Below, in pieces: positions 1 through 7,008 of a stretch of DNA of 40,523 nt. The position numbers were made by a program, and so were the translations under genes. Source of the stretch: Coprobacter sp. (GTDB lineage: Bacteria > Bacteroidota > Bacteroidia > Bacteroidales > UBA11471); NCBI GenBank assembly GCA_017462265.1, contig JAFTRN010000026.1, forward strand, positions 1 to 40,523, read 5' to 3'. The notes below the pieces were generated by a model, which saw only the letters and a list, made by a program, of their open reading frames with translations, ran no database searches and was not told where the DNA came from. Within the stretch, counting starts at the first letter, position 1; the number at the start of each line of letters is the position of its first letter.

Positions 1-582
1 AACCGGAAGAGGAAAATTACGTTTTGAACGTGCCATGTGGATAAAATTTTTCATCTTATCCTCGTCCAAGTCTTCCAATGTAGCTCCATTGTCATTAGAT
101 GCATCGAATGGTCGCCAGCGGATATATTCCTTTTCCTCCAAATAGCGGATTAATGAGGCATATACAGATGTTCGCAGCCCATCAATATCCACAAAGGTTT
201 TACGTACAATATCTCGTTCGACTTTTCGGATTAAAGCAGTCTCTTTCGGATGTCTTTTCTCTTCTCCAATGCTCTTTATGTATATTAGACGACTCTTATG
301 AAGATTTGTAGCCAAATCGTATTCACGTTCTGTCGGAGAAACACCCTCTTCATCTTCATATCCATAAAGATTGCCATATAGTCCCATATAAATATCGCAA
401 AGTTCCACTTCTTTCAAATAGACATGACTTGTCGGATATTCATTAGCCGGAACTTCTTCAAATATAAATGGCTCAAAGAATTTACCCAACAGGACATCTG
501 TTCGGATATAATGACAAAGCATAGCTCGTTCTTCGGCAAACTCACTCTGAACACTGCTTATGAATATTTTTATTCGTTTCAT
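1..582 (-). CDS. DUF4062 domain protein, N-terminal part (runs off window)
   Basis: The minus strand is open from an ATG at 580-582 to base 1, giving 194 codons without a stop, so the 3' end lies outside the window. The product begins MKRIKIFISSVQSEFAEERA, the hallmark opening of DUF4062 proteins (KIFISSVxxEFxxER), followed by EVELCDIYMGLYGNLYG and SPTEREYDLA, both typical of that fold, which resembles nucleotide-sugar or TIR/STING-like Rossmann domains. From family knowledge, proteins with this opening often continue into an AlbA_2 (Schlafen-like) ATP-binding domain and a winged helix; the last visible residues fit the linker to such a part, but it is not in the window. It follows an XRE regulator on the same strand. 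Function is unknown; some relatives sit in defence islands, which is only a hint here. Confidence 0.85.
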   Translation of the reverse strand, partial: MKRIKIFISSVQSEFAEERAMLCHYIRTDVLLGKFFEPFIFEEVPANEYPTSHVYLKEVELCDIYMGLYGNLYGYEDEEGVSPTEREYDLATNLHKSRLIYIKSIGEEKRHPKETALIRKVERDIVRKTFVDIDGLRTSVYASLIRYLEEKEYIRWRPFDASNDNGATLEDLDEDKMKNFIHMARSKRNFPLPV

Positions 583-668
583 ACAATATTGTCGTTCTTT
601 TTAAATAATCCTTGTACTCAGTTCTTAATTTCTGCCCAATCTCTGCAATTATCTATACTTGATTATCG

Positions 669-766
669 TTATTTTGAATATACGTGGTAGAAAGTCCTTA
701 TATGTTCAAGAAATCTTTGGAAGTGACGTTTTAAAGGCCCACTATTTCAATCCAATTGTCATTCAT
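669..766 (-). pseudogene. Broken short reading frame between XRE gene and DUF4062 gene
   Basis: Four bases after the XRE stop codon an ATG (764-766) starts MNDNWIEIVGL and then meets TAA at 731-733. In another frame the sequence continues as KRHFQRFLEHIRTFYHVYSK to a stop at 669-671, as if a single frameshift split a coupled small gene. A third open stretch (IAEIGQKLRTEYKDYLKR) lies just downstream in yet another frame, close to the DUF4062 start. The mixture looks like a decayed gene rather than random sequence, but the pieces are short and no family was recognised. The rest of 583-770 shows nothing else. Confidence 0.3.
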
Positions 767-770
767 AATA

Positions 771-977
771 TTATCTTAATTTTGCAGATATAACCAATTC
801 TTGTACTCCTATCTCCAATAAGGATGCAATCTTTACCAGTGTTGCTAAATCCGGTTGAGCCACATTGGAACACCATTTAGATACGGTTGACGGATTTTTA
901 CCTAATTGCTCTGCCAACCATTTGCCTGTACGTTTCTTTTCTACAAGTACTATTTTAAGACGATTTATTTCCTCCAT
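771..977 (-). CDS. Small XRE-family helix-turn-helix regulator
   Basis: A 68-residue protein starting MEEINRLKIVLVEKKRTGKW. The ATG at 975-977 is chosen because the upstream extension would need TTG. It is almost entirely one HTH_3/XRE domain: the recognition region is LAEQLGKNPSTVSKWCSN (about residues 21-38), followed by QPDLATLVKIASLLEIGVQEL, the usual fourth and fifth helices. From family knowledge such one-domain proteins are repressors or activators of the operon they head, often next to restriction or other defence genes in Bacteroidales. Here it lies upstream of, and on the same strand as, a broken short frame and the DUF4062 gene, so autoregulation of that unit is the simplest inference. 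A -7 box sits about 26 bases before the ATG. Confidence 0.85.
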   Translation of the reverse strand: MEEINRLKIVLVEKKRTGKWLAEQLGKNPSTVSKWCSNVAQPDLATLVKIASLLEIGVQELVISAKLR

Positions 978-1002
978 TATAATCAAGCTATTGAATTTAA
1001 CG

Positions 1003-1010
1003 CAAAAATA
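1003..1010 (-). promoter_or_regulatory. -7 box (TATTTTTG) of the XRE gene
   Basis: On the minus strand this reads TATTTTTG, matching the Bacteroidota primary-sigma -7 consensus TAnnTTTG, 25 bases upstream of the XRE ATG. No clear -33 TTG is seen at the expected distance; the upstream stretch is A/T-rich. Confidence 0.5.
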
Positions 1011-1084
1011 TTTATTTTAGATGAAATAAAAAAGATTCGCTTAAAAAGTTTAAATCCTTGCAGTAGGAATGTTTACCTTTGTGT

Positions 1085-2545
1085 TTAATGGCGTCGGAGT
1101 ATGAGGGTTTTGTCGATGCAGCGGGGTAATTCTTCGGGGTAATGGGTTACGTAGATGATGGTTTTACCGGGGCGTTCGGCAAATGCCGAGATGATGGCTC
1201 GTACACGTTCCTTGTTTATGGTGTCGAGACCATGTAGCGGTTCGTCGAGAATGAGCAGTGCCGGGTCCTTGACCATTGTCCGGGCCAGGAGCAGAAGGCG
1301 TTGCTCGCCCGACGATAATTTTACAAAAGAGCGGTCGCGCAGGTGATCGATGCCAAAAACTTGTAGCCATGCTCTACACTCTTCCATTTGTGTGGTTGTG
1401 AGTTGTCGATAGAGGCCTATCGTGTCGTAGTAGCCCGAGGCCACAATAGCCGCGGCCGGAATATCTTTGAGGTAGGCTCGGTGCATCTCGGGCGATACGT
1501 AGCCTATATGCCGTTTGATGTCCCATATACTTTCGCCGGTACCTCTTTTGTGGTCAAACAGCGTAATATTTTGTGTATAGGCTTGCGGATTGTCGGCACA
1601 GATGAGGCTCAGCAAGGTCGATTTCCCACTGCCGTTACTTCCCGATAAGGCCCATTTTTCTCCGTTGAGAATTTTCCAGTCGAGGTTGTCGATAATGGTA
1701 CGTTCACCGTATCGGATAGAGACTTTCTTGAAATTGACAATTTCTTTTGCGGAACACCTATTCGCATCGTTATCAGCCGACGTGGGCAGAATTATCGAGC
1801 TATCGTACACATTGAGTCTGCGGGCGGTCATTGTCTCAAGTGACAAGTATTCTTGTAAGGTGTATTTCGGGCCGCATTGCATATCGGCCACCTCGTAAAC
1901 ATGAGTGATGAAAGCCGGAATGTCCTGTGGGGCGGAAACGACGAGAATGATTTGCACTCCGGTATCGGTGAGTTGTCGCAATAGCTCTGCCAGTTGGCTG
2001 CGAGAGGGGGCGTCGAGCCCGATAAAGGGGCTTTCGAGTATGATAACCTTGGGTTCGGAGAGTAACAGCTTGGCAATATGTAGTTTTCGTAGTTCACCCG
2101 AGGATAAAGATACGATCTGCTTGTTGCGCATCGTATCGATACCTAAGATGGAATATACATGCTCTTTCCATGAGGATTGCCCGCATTTTTCACGAGAAAG
2201 TATCTTTTCGACGCATGGAGATAACTCGCAATCTTGAGAGTTCCAACGCTGTTGATAATAGTAATCGGCTGTAGCCGTGCCATAGGCATCGTTGAAGGTG
2301 ACGTAGCGTATATTCTCGGAATTATATCGGTGAGCGGTCGGCCCGAAATCGAATGAAAGTTTTCCTTCGCGAAGAAACAACTGCCCGGTAACGGTTTGTA
2401 TCAGCGTGGATTTCCCGCTGCCGTTGAGCCCTATGACAGCGATATGTTCGTCCTCTTTCAGATTGAAATTTATCGGAGTATTGAACCGACGATTGACATC
2501 GCCAGCCACCCCATTTTCTAAGGAGATTGTCGTTCTCATCTTCAT
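1085..2545 (-). CDS. modF: ModF/PhrA-like tandem ABC ATPase
   Basis: A 486-residue protein with two fused ATP-binding cassettes and no membrane segments. Cassette 1 has Walker A GLNGSGKST (39-47) and signature LSSGE (147-151), but its Walker B reads VIILESP (167-173): the Mg-binding Asp is Glu and the catalytic Glu is Ser. The usual switch histidine is also absent (VVSAPQD). Cassette 2 is canonical: GSNGSGKST (near 300), LSSGEQR, LLILDEPLHGLD and VTHYPEE. Length and domain order match E. coli ModF (PhrA), whose role is poorly defined and which is not tied to a permease here. It is the last gene of the minus-strand operon, 9 bases after the deacetylase gene, so its link to glycan modification may be only transcriptional. 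Confidence 0.8.
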   Translation of the reverse strand: MKMRTTISLENGVAGDVNRRFNTPINFNLKEDEHIAVIGLNGSGKSTLIQTVTGQLFLREGKLSFDFGPTAHRYNSENIRYVTFNDAYGTATADYYYQQRWNSQDCELSPCVEKILSREKCGQSSWKEHVYSILGIDTMRNKQIVSLSSGELRKLHIAKLLLSEPKVIILESPFIGLDAPSRSQLAELLRQLTDTGVQIILVVSAPQDIPAFITHVYEVADMQCGPKYTLQEYLSLETMTARRLNVYDSSIILPTSADNDANRCSAKEIVNFKKVSIRYGERTIIDNLDWKILNGEKWALSGSNGSGKSTLLSLICADNPQAYTQNITLFDHKRGTGESIWDIKRHIGYVSPEMHRAYLKDIPAAAIVASGYYDTIGLYRQLTTTQMEECRAWLQVFGIDHLRDRSFVKLSSGEQRLLLLARTMVKDPALLILDEPLHGLDTINKERVRAIISAFAERPGKTIIYVTHYPEELPRCIDKTLILRRH

Positions 2546-2554
2546 GACGATTAC

Positions 2555-3412
2555 CTATTTGCGAAATGAACACTTTCGATATAAAACATATATTGCGATG
2601 AGTACCAAGGCTATTCCTGCCAATGCATATATGTAATGCATCTCGATGAATAACCATATTTCGTGCCGTAGTTGCCACTCGGTGATCGGACTGTTGCCTC
2701 GGTACTGTGCTATGCGATTGTAGGCTTCATCGACGGTAAGACAGGGTATATTCCGAGCCTGACACAGGTCTATAACTTGTTCCAGATATTCGGGACAGAA
2801 GTCTCTCTCCATATTACTATGGGTGAGGAATACCAACCAATCGCCTTGTTCCACGGCTTTTTCTATTTTATATTTCACCATGGAGAGGTTTTCGTGCTTC
2901 CGTATAGGAAATCGGTTGATGTAGTGGCGATTGAAGTTTTGCAGGGAGCTGGCGCCACCACGGCTGTTAAAGGCCAATTTAAAGTGTTGCCGTGCGATAG
3001 GGAGTATGAGTGAGGTTTGTTCCGTGGTAAATTTTCCAAAAGGATATACCAAATAGTCGTGAGATTTGAACCCAAGGCTATCAAGTATCCGTTTGGATTC
3101 TATCATTTCGTAGGATATATCTGCCGGAGAGGTTGACAGCCATATATCGGATTTGTGCGTCAGAGAATGGTTGCAGATATGAAATCCTTGCTGTTGAAAG
3201 GATAATAGGGAGTCGCAGACCTCGGGCTTCATCGAGAGTGTGGAGGCAATGACGGCAAAGCTTATTTTGATGCCTTTTTTGTCGGCGATATGCTTGATGG
3301 CGGATACGGCCTCTACCGAAGCCGCATCGTCATCGATGATGGTGAAGAAGGCTTGAGGACGCACGACATTCACCGATAAGACAAGGAATAGAAAGATGAC
3401 GATAGGTCTCAT
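2555..3412 (-). CDS. Membrane-anchored polysaccharide deacetylase (NodB-like)
   Basis: A 285-residue protein with an N-terminal hydrophobic signal (1-19) and a C-terminal membrane helix (about 258-276) followed by YRKCSFRK, placing the catalytic domain outside the inner membrane. NodB-homology motifs are visible: motif 1 IIDDDA (25-30) supplies the metal-binding and catalytic Asp, motif 2 NHSLTH (81-86) the two metal His, and YPFG (123-126) corresponds to motif 3. Family members remove N- or O-acetyl groups from chitin-like, peptidoglycan or exopolysaccharide chains. Its ATG overlaps the upstream stop as ATGA. Being coupled to an MBOAT/SGNH acylation pair suggests it edits the same surface polymer, but the substrate is not readable from sequence. 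Confidence 0.85.
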   Translation of the reverse strand: MRPIVIFLFLVLSVNVVRPQAFFTIIDDDAASVEAVSAIKHIADKKGIKISFAVIASTLSMKPEVCDSLLSFQQQGFHICNHSLTHKSDIWLSTSPADISYEMIESKRILDSLGFKSHDYLVYPFGKFTTEQTSLILPIARQHFKLAFNSRGGASSLQNFNRHYINRFPIRKHENLSMVKYKIEKAVEQGDWLVFLTHSNMERDFCPEYLEQVIDLCQARNIPCLTVDEAYNRIAQYRGNSPITEWQLRHEIWLFIEMHYIYALAGIALVLIAIYVLYRKCSFRK

Positions 3413-4008
3413 TTAAAAGAAAAGCTGAAACTGCACAATACTCTTATCGATTTGGTATTGCCATCGGTGGGGATAGAAAGCAGTGGTGTTACCGACAAAT
3501 TGCCATACGACAGATGTAGCCCGGCTCTGACGCGTTTCTCCGACAAGCGGTATTCGGGTATAGTGGTGTATTGGGCGGTCAGCGCAAGGCCTTTTATCAC
3601 CTCTACATCGGTGGCAACGGTGAAACAGGTCATGTAATCGTACTCGCTGTCGTAGTGGGGGTTGATGGTCGCATATACGATCCACGGGTTGAATATGCGA
3701 TAATGTGCGGTCGCTAATACGCCACAATCTTGATAGTTGCCATTCCATAGGGTACTTGCATAGAGGTTGGCTTGTATCCCGAGGTTTTTCCAATTATGCT
3801 TATATCCTACATAAAGTCTTGCTTTTTGGAATCCGAACTTTTCGGAGTAGATAGAGTGTTCGAGCGTAAAGAGGTAACTATCTTTCAGTGTATAGCCTAT
3901 CCGTGCGTATCTATTGTCGCGCAGCCCTATATGAATTTGCGCGGAGGCACTGTATCCTACGCATAGAAGCAGTACGATGATAATTCGGTGTTTCAGAAGT
4001 AGTTTCAT
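3409..4008 (-). CDS. Small secreted barrel-like protein, unknown function
   Basis: A 199-residue protein with a clear signal peptide ending in SASAQ (about residue 23). The mature part is rich in alternating polar/aromatic strands such as YLFTLEHSIYSEKFG, ARLYVGYKHNW, GLALTAQYTTIPEY and IRVLCSFSFSFK, and it ends in an aromatic residue (F-K), like a small outer-membrane beta-barrel of about eight to ten strands. No family was recognised. Both ends overlap the neighbouring genes by 4 bases (ATGA), so it is made together with the SGNH lipoprotein and the deacetylase and may act with them at the outer membrane. Confidence 0.75.
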   Translation of the reverse strand: MKLLLKHRIIIVLLLCVGYSASAQIHIGLRDNRYARIGYTLKDSYLFTLEHSIYSEKFGFQKARLYVGYKHNWKNLGIQANLYASTLWNGNYQDCGVLATAHYRIFNPWIVYATINPHYDSEYDYMTCFTVATDVEVIKGLALTAQYTTIPEYRLSEKRVRAGLHLSYGNLSVTPLLSIPTDGNTKSIRVLCSFSFSFK

Positions 4009-4568
4009 TCTAAATATTTTTTTAATTCATGAGACATTACTTCATATCCTAAATCGTTGAGGTGTAACCCATCATAAGAATACTGTCGGTTCAATGTTCC
4101 ATCTTTCAATAGCAATGGATATATGTCGATATAGGTAAAGCCTTGCACATCGGCTCCGATTTTGATATTTTCGTTTAAGAGCGCAATTTTCTCATTAATA
4201 TTGACAGAGTCACCCTTGAACTCTCGTGGTAAAACGGAAATGATATAGGTATGCCGGGCTGCCAAGTTTTTTACGGCCTCCAAAAACAGTGAGGCATATT
4301 CTGCGGGCTCGATGTGCTCGGCCGATATATCGTTTGTACCGCATAAAACCACGGCTATTCTCCCGTTTATACTCCCGGCGCAATTTTCAAGATATTTTAT
4401 TCCGCTACCCGATAGACCCATGTTCTCGGTCAGCAGAGTAGGGAAGTAATATTGTAAGTCCCAGCGGGCAATCTCGGAGTCACCAATGAATGTAACCCAT
4501 CGGCTCTCGTCTTTACAACACCCGCTCAATGCAAAGATACATAATATGCCAATAATATATTGTCTCAT
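4005..4568 (-). CDS. SGNH/GDSL hydrolase lipoprotein
   Basis: A 187-residue protein with lipobox LSGC (lipid cysteine C17), so a lipoprotein. The SGNH blocks are complete: block I FIGDSE with nucleophile S31, block II Gly in GLSGSG (51-56), block III GTND with N79, and block V DGLHLN with D166 and H169. These enzymes are esterases, or act in transfer of acyl groups on carbohydrates. It is the second SGNH protein of the operon, overlapping the preceding gene by 4 bases. An O-acetyl esterase or a periplasmic acetyl-transfer partner of the MBOAT system are both plausible. Confidence 0.88.
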   Translation of the reverse strand: MRQYIIGILCIFALSGCCKDESRWVTFIGDSEIARWDLQYYFPTLLTENMGLSGSGIKYLENCAGSINGRIAVVLCGTNDISAEHIEPAEYASLFLEAVKNLAARHTYIISVLPREFKGDSVNINEKIALLNENIKIGADVQGFTYIDIYPLLLKDGTLNRQYSYDGLHLNDLGYEVMSHELKKYLE

Positions 4569-5473
4569 AGTATATGCTTCAATTCGTGAGCCAAACGGTA
4601 TGAAAAGATTTTCGCCCCCTCTTTGTTGAGGTGTATATTGTCGTAGAATAGGTGTGGTGATTGTAGAAACATACTATCCTGAAAGGCGTCATATACAAAG
4701 ATGTCGTTTTCGAGACAAAGTTTCTTCGTGGCATCGACGGCCTCGCAACGATGATGGGGGTATTCTTTATACATGGGAGGAAAGAATACGGCGACCTCTA
4801 CTCCATTGTCCCGACACATCTTGACAATATCCAGAAACTTTGCTACGCCTTGTTCAGAGATGCCTCTGGCGTCTTCTTCATAAATCATGGTCGGAGGGTA
4901 GGCGGGGATACCTTTGGCTATAAAACCTTTCTCGCCTTTCTCCCCGGGCTGAATGAAATTATATAACAGAATACGTACCCATATGGTGTTGTATCTGTAA
5001 AGGTTGCTATGTGCCATAACCCTATCTACCCAAGAACCTTCTTCGATATATCGGTCCAATACATCGAATCCCATACCATAATATGGAGCCAACATATTAT
5101 ATCGCGAGCCTTTGCTGCAATCACTAAGCTCTGTCTCGCGTAGTCCGAAGATCACGGCGCGGGGTTTGTGATGTTTGAAAAGACAATCGAGTATGGTCTC
5201 GAAATAGGGCATTTGTTGGCCGTTACAAGCACCATTCCATACCGACATACCTAAAGAATCTTCGATAATAGAGGGCATGGCACTGTTCAAGGCGACACTA
5301 CTACCCATGATTATAATGTCGTCGTGAGATTCTTTTATGAGATAGTCTATCGTTTCGTAATCGCCCGGAATAGAATGATTTTTCACATAATAATCAGTCG
5401 CGACACCCCATATAATGTCGGCCAATAAGATGGTCGCGATAATTATGCCTGTAAATTTCAATATCTTTTTCAT
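4565..5473 (-). CDS. AlgJ/DltD-like SGNH protein, partner of the MBOAT acyltransferase
   Basis: A 302-residue protein starting MKKILKFTG; the longer frame from 5524 would overlap the MBOAT gene by 46 bases, whereas the ATG at 5471-5473 lies 5 bases after it. One N-terminal membrane helix (about 7-25) anchors a periplasmic SGNH-type domain: MGSSVALNS is block I, NGACNGQQ block II, IFGLRETELSD a block III variant, and YDNIHLNKEGA carries the block V Asp and His. This is the pattern of proteins paired with MBOAT acyltransferases (AlgJ, DltD, PatB analogues), which pass an acyl group from the membrane channel to a glycan. The gene overlaps the downstream lipoprotein gene by 4 bases. Confidence 0.83.
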   Translation of the reverse strand: MKKILKFTGIIIATILLADIIWGVATDYYVKNHSIPGDYETIDYLIKESHDDIIIMGSSVALNSAMPSIIEDSLGMSVWNGACNGQQMPYFETILDCLFKHHKPRAVIFGLRETELSDCSKGSRYNMLAPYYGMGFDVLDRYIEEGSWVDRVMAHSNLYRYNTIWVRILLYNFIQPGEKGEKGFIAKGIPAYPPTMIYEEDARGISEQGVAKFLDIVKMCRDNGVEVAVFFPPMYKEYPHHRCEAVDATKKLCLENDIFVYDAFQDSMFLQSPHLFYDNIHLNKEGAKIFSYRLAHELKHIL

Positions 5474-5478
5474 ACCCG

Positions 5479-6888
5479 TCAGAATTGAAAATAAATGAAT
5501 TGTCCGCTTTCGAACTTGGCACATAAAAGTATCAATACAATCATCAGTCCTGAGCAGATGGCTGAAATCGATGCACTCTTATGATGCATCAGTCGGATAT
5601 TCCAACCGGCCTCATCTTTTACTTCTTTGAACATAAGCAGGCCTATCAGACCAATGTACATAGCGATACTCGGTTTGCCATCGCCATTGTATAATAGTCC
5701 CGGCTGAGTAAATATTTTTTCGAAAGCCAACCACACATCGGTTATGCTGTTTGCCCTAAAAAATATCCAGCCACACATGGTGAGTATAAACACCAAAACT
5801 ACTTCACTGGTTTTGATGAAAATATTATCGCATTTATAATCGAGCCATTTGATGCGCCGTTTTATGGAGTTTATAACCTGTAATAATCCGTGATATGCCC
5901 CCCAAAATACAAAGGTCCAGTTTGCACCATGCCATATACCACTGATAAACATTGTCAAGAAAAGGTTTCGTTGGTGTTTGACCATAGAACAGCGATTCCC
6001 GCCTAAAGGGATATACACATAGTCGGCAAACCACGAGGATAAAGATATATGCCATCGTCGCCAAAAATCTCTCATGGAGCGAGCTAAATAGGGCCTGTTG
6101 AAATTTTGCATAAGGCCGAATCCTACGCATTTGGCAGTACCCACGGCTATGAGGGAGTATCCGCCGAAGTCACAAAAAATCTGGAAAGTGAAAAGGAAGG
6201 TGGCGAAAATAATGCTCGTGCCATTGTGGTTGGGCATATTGTTATAGACTGCATCGACATAAGAACCGACATTCTCGGCGATACATAGTTTCATGAAATA
6301 ACCCCATATCATCAATTTCAAGCCCTCGATAAACGCTTCTTTGTCGAAGGTGTGCTTTTCGTGAAATTGTGGGAGCAGATTCTTGGCACGTTCGATGGGT
6401 CCGGCCACAAGTTGAGGGAAAAAACTGACAAATAGCGCGTAGGTCCATAAATTTCTTTCGGGAGCGATGGTTCCCCGATACACGTCTATGATATACCCGA
6501 TAGCTTGAAAGGTGTAAAACGAAATACCGACAGGTAATAACAGGTCGAAATGGGGCACTTCCATTTTGATACCGCAAAATTCTAATCCGGCAAATATCGA
6601 CTCGGTTACAAAATTGAGATATTTATAGATAAACAATATCAGAAGGTTGAATATGATTGCGATAGACAGATAGGCCTTTTTGTGCGGCGTGGAATTGATC
6701 TTGTTCCCGCAAAACCAAGTGGTGAAGGTGGTGGTGGCAATCAGTATCGCATAGACCGGCTCCCAATTCATATAGAAATAGTAGCTGGCAATGAGTAGCA
6801 TACCATTTCTCCATTTGTGTGGCAGTGTCCAATAGAGTACACATACTATCGGGAAAAACAATAAAAACGGGAGAGAATTGAAAAGCAT
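5479..6888 (-). CDS. MBOAT family O-acyltransferase (AlgI-like)
   Basis: A 469-residue polytopic membrane protein. The opening MLFNSLPFLLFFPIVCVLYW is typical of AlgI/DltB-type MBOAT proteins. Further hallmarks are FPQLVAGPIERA, RDFWRRWHISLSSW followed by YIPLGGNR, and the catalytic-region FISGIWHGANWTFVFWGAYH near residues 314-333, with the invariant His near 319 and a second His near 332. The length fits the family. It moves an acyl group (usually acetyl) across the inner membrane to a periplasmic acceptor such as alginate, cellulose, peptidoglycan or teichoic acid. As the first gene of the operon, followed by two SGNH proteins, its acceptor is probably a secreted or surface polysaccharide. 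No polysaccharide synthase is in the window. Confidence 0.93.
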   Translation of the reverse strand: MLFNSLPFLLFFPIVCVLYWTLPHKWRNGMLLIASYYFYMNWEPVYAILIATTTFTTWFCGNKINSTPHKKAYLSIAIIFNLLILFIYKYLNFVTESIFAGLEFCGIKMEVPHFDLLLPVGISFYTFQAIGYIIDVYRGTIAPERNLWTYALFVSFFPQLVAGPIERAKNLLPQFHEKHTFDKEAFIEGLKLMIWGYFMKLCIAENVGSYVDAVYNNMPNHNGTSIIFATFLFTFQIFCDFGGYSLIAVGTAKCVGFGLMQNFNRPYLARSMRDFWRRWHISLSSWFADYVYIPLGGNRCSMVKHQRNLFLTMFISGIWHGANWTFVFWGAYHGLLQVINSIKRRIKWLDYKCDNIFIKTSEVVLVFILTMCGWIFFRANSITDVWLAFEKIFTQPGLLYNGDGKPSIAMYIGLIGLLMFKEVKDEAGWNIRLMHHKSASISAICSGLMIVLILLCAKFESGQFIYFQF

Positions 6889-6922
6889 GATAAGATTCTG
6901 GGTGGAACGATAATTACCGATA

Positions 6923-6930
6923 CAAAAATA
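6923..6930 (-). promoter_or_regulatory. -7 box (TATTTTTG) of the MBOAT operon
   Basis: On the minus strand the sequence is TATTTTTG, a TAnnTTTG match, 34 bases before the MBOAT ATG. The -33 region contains TTG and TTTG words, though at a shorter spacing than at the beta-lactamase and AraC promoters. It would drive the whole 6888-1085 unit. Confidence 0.5.
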
Positions 6931-7008
6931 GATATTTTATTTCAAACAATCCGAAATTGTATGGACATTATCAGCTATATAGGGCGTTTAGCGGTGTATA
7001 TTCGAGAA

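Noticed and set aside
99..690. Two short plus-strand frames of 70 and 88 codons
   Set aside because: They lie opposite the DUF4062 gene and its upstream gap and show no family features.
6889..7008. tRNA or small RNA gene between the acylation operon and the beta-lactamase-like gene
   Set aside because: No cloverleaf, T-loop or terminator-like hairpin could be found; only a promoter box is seen.
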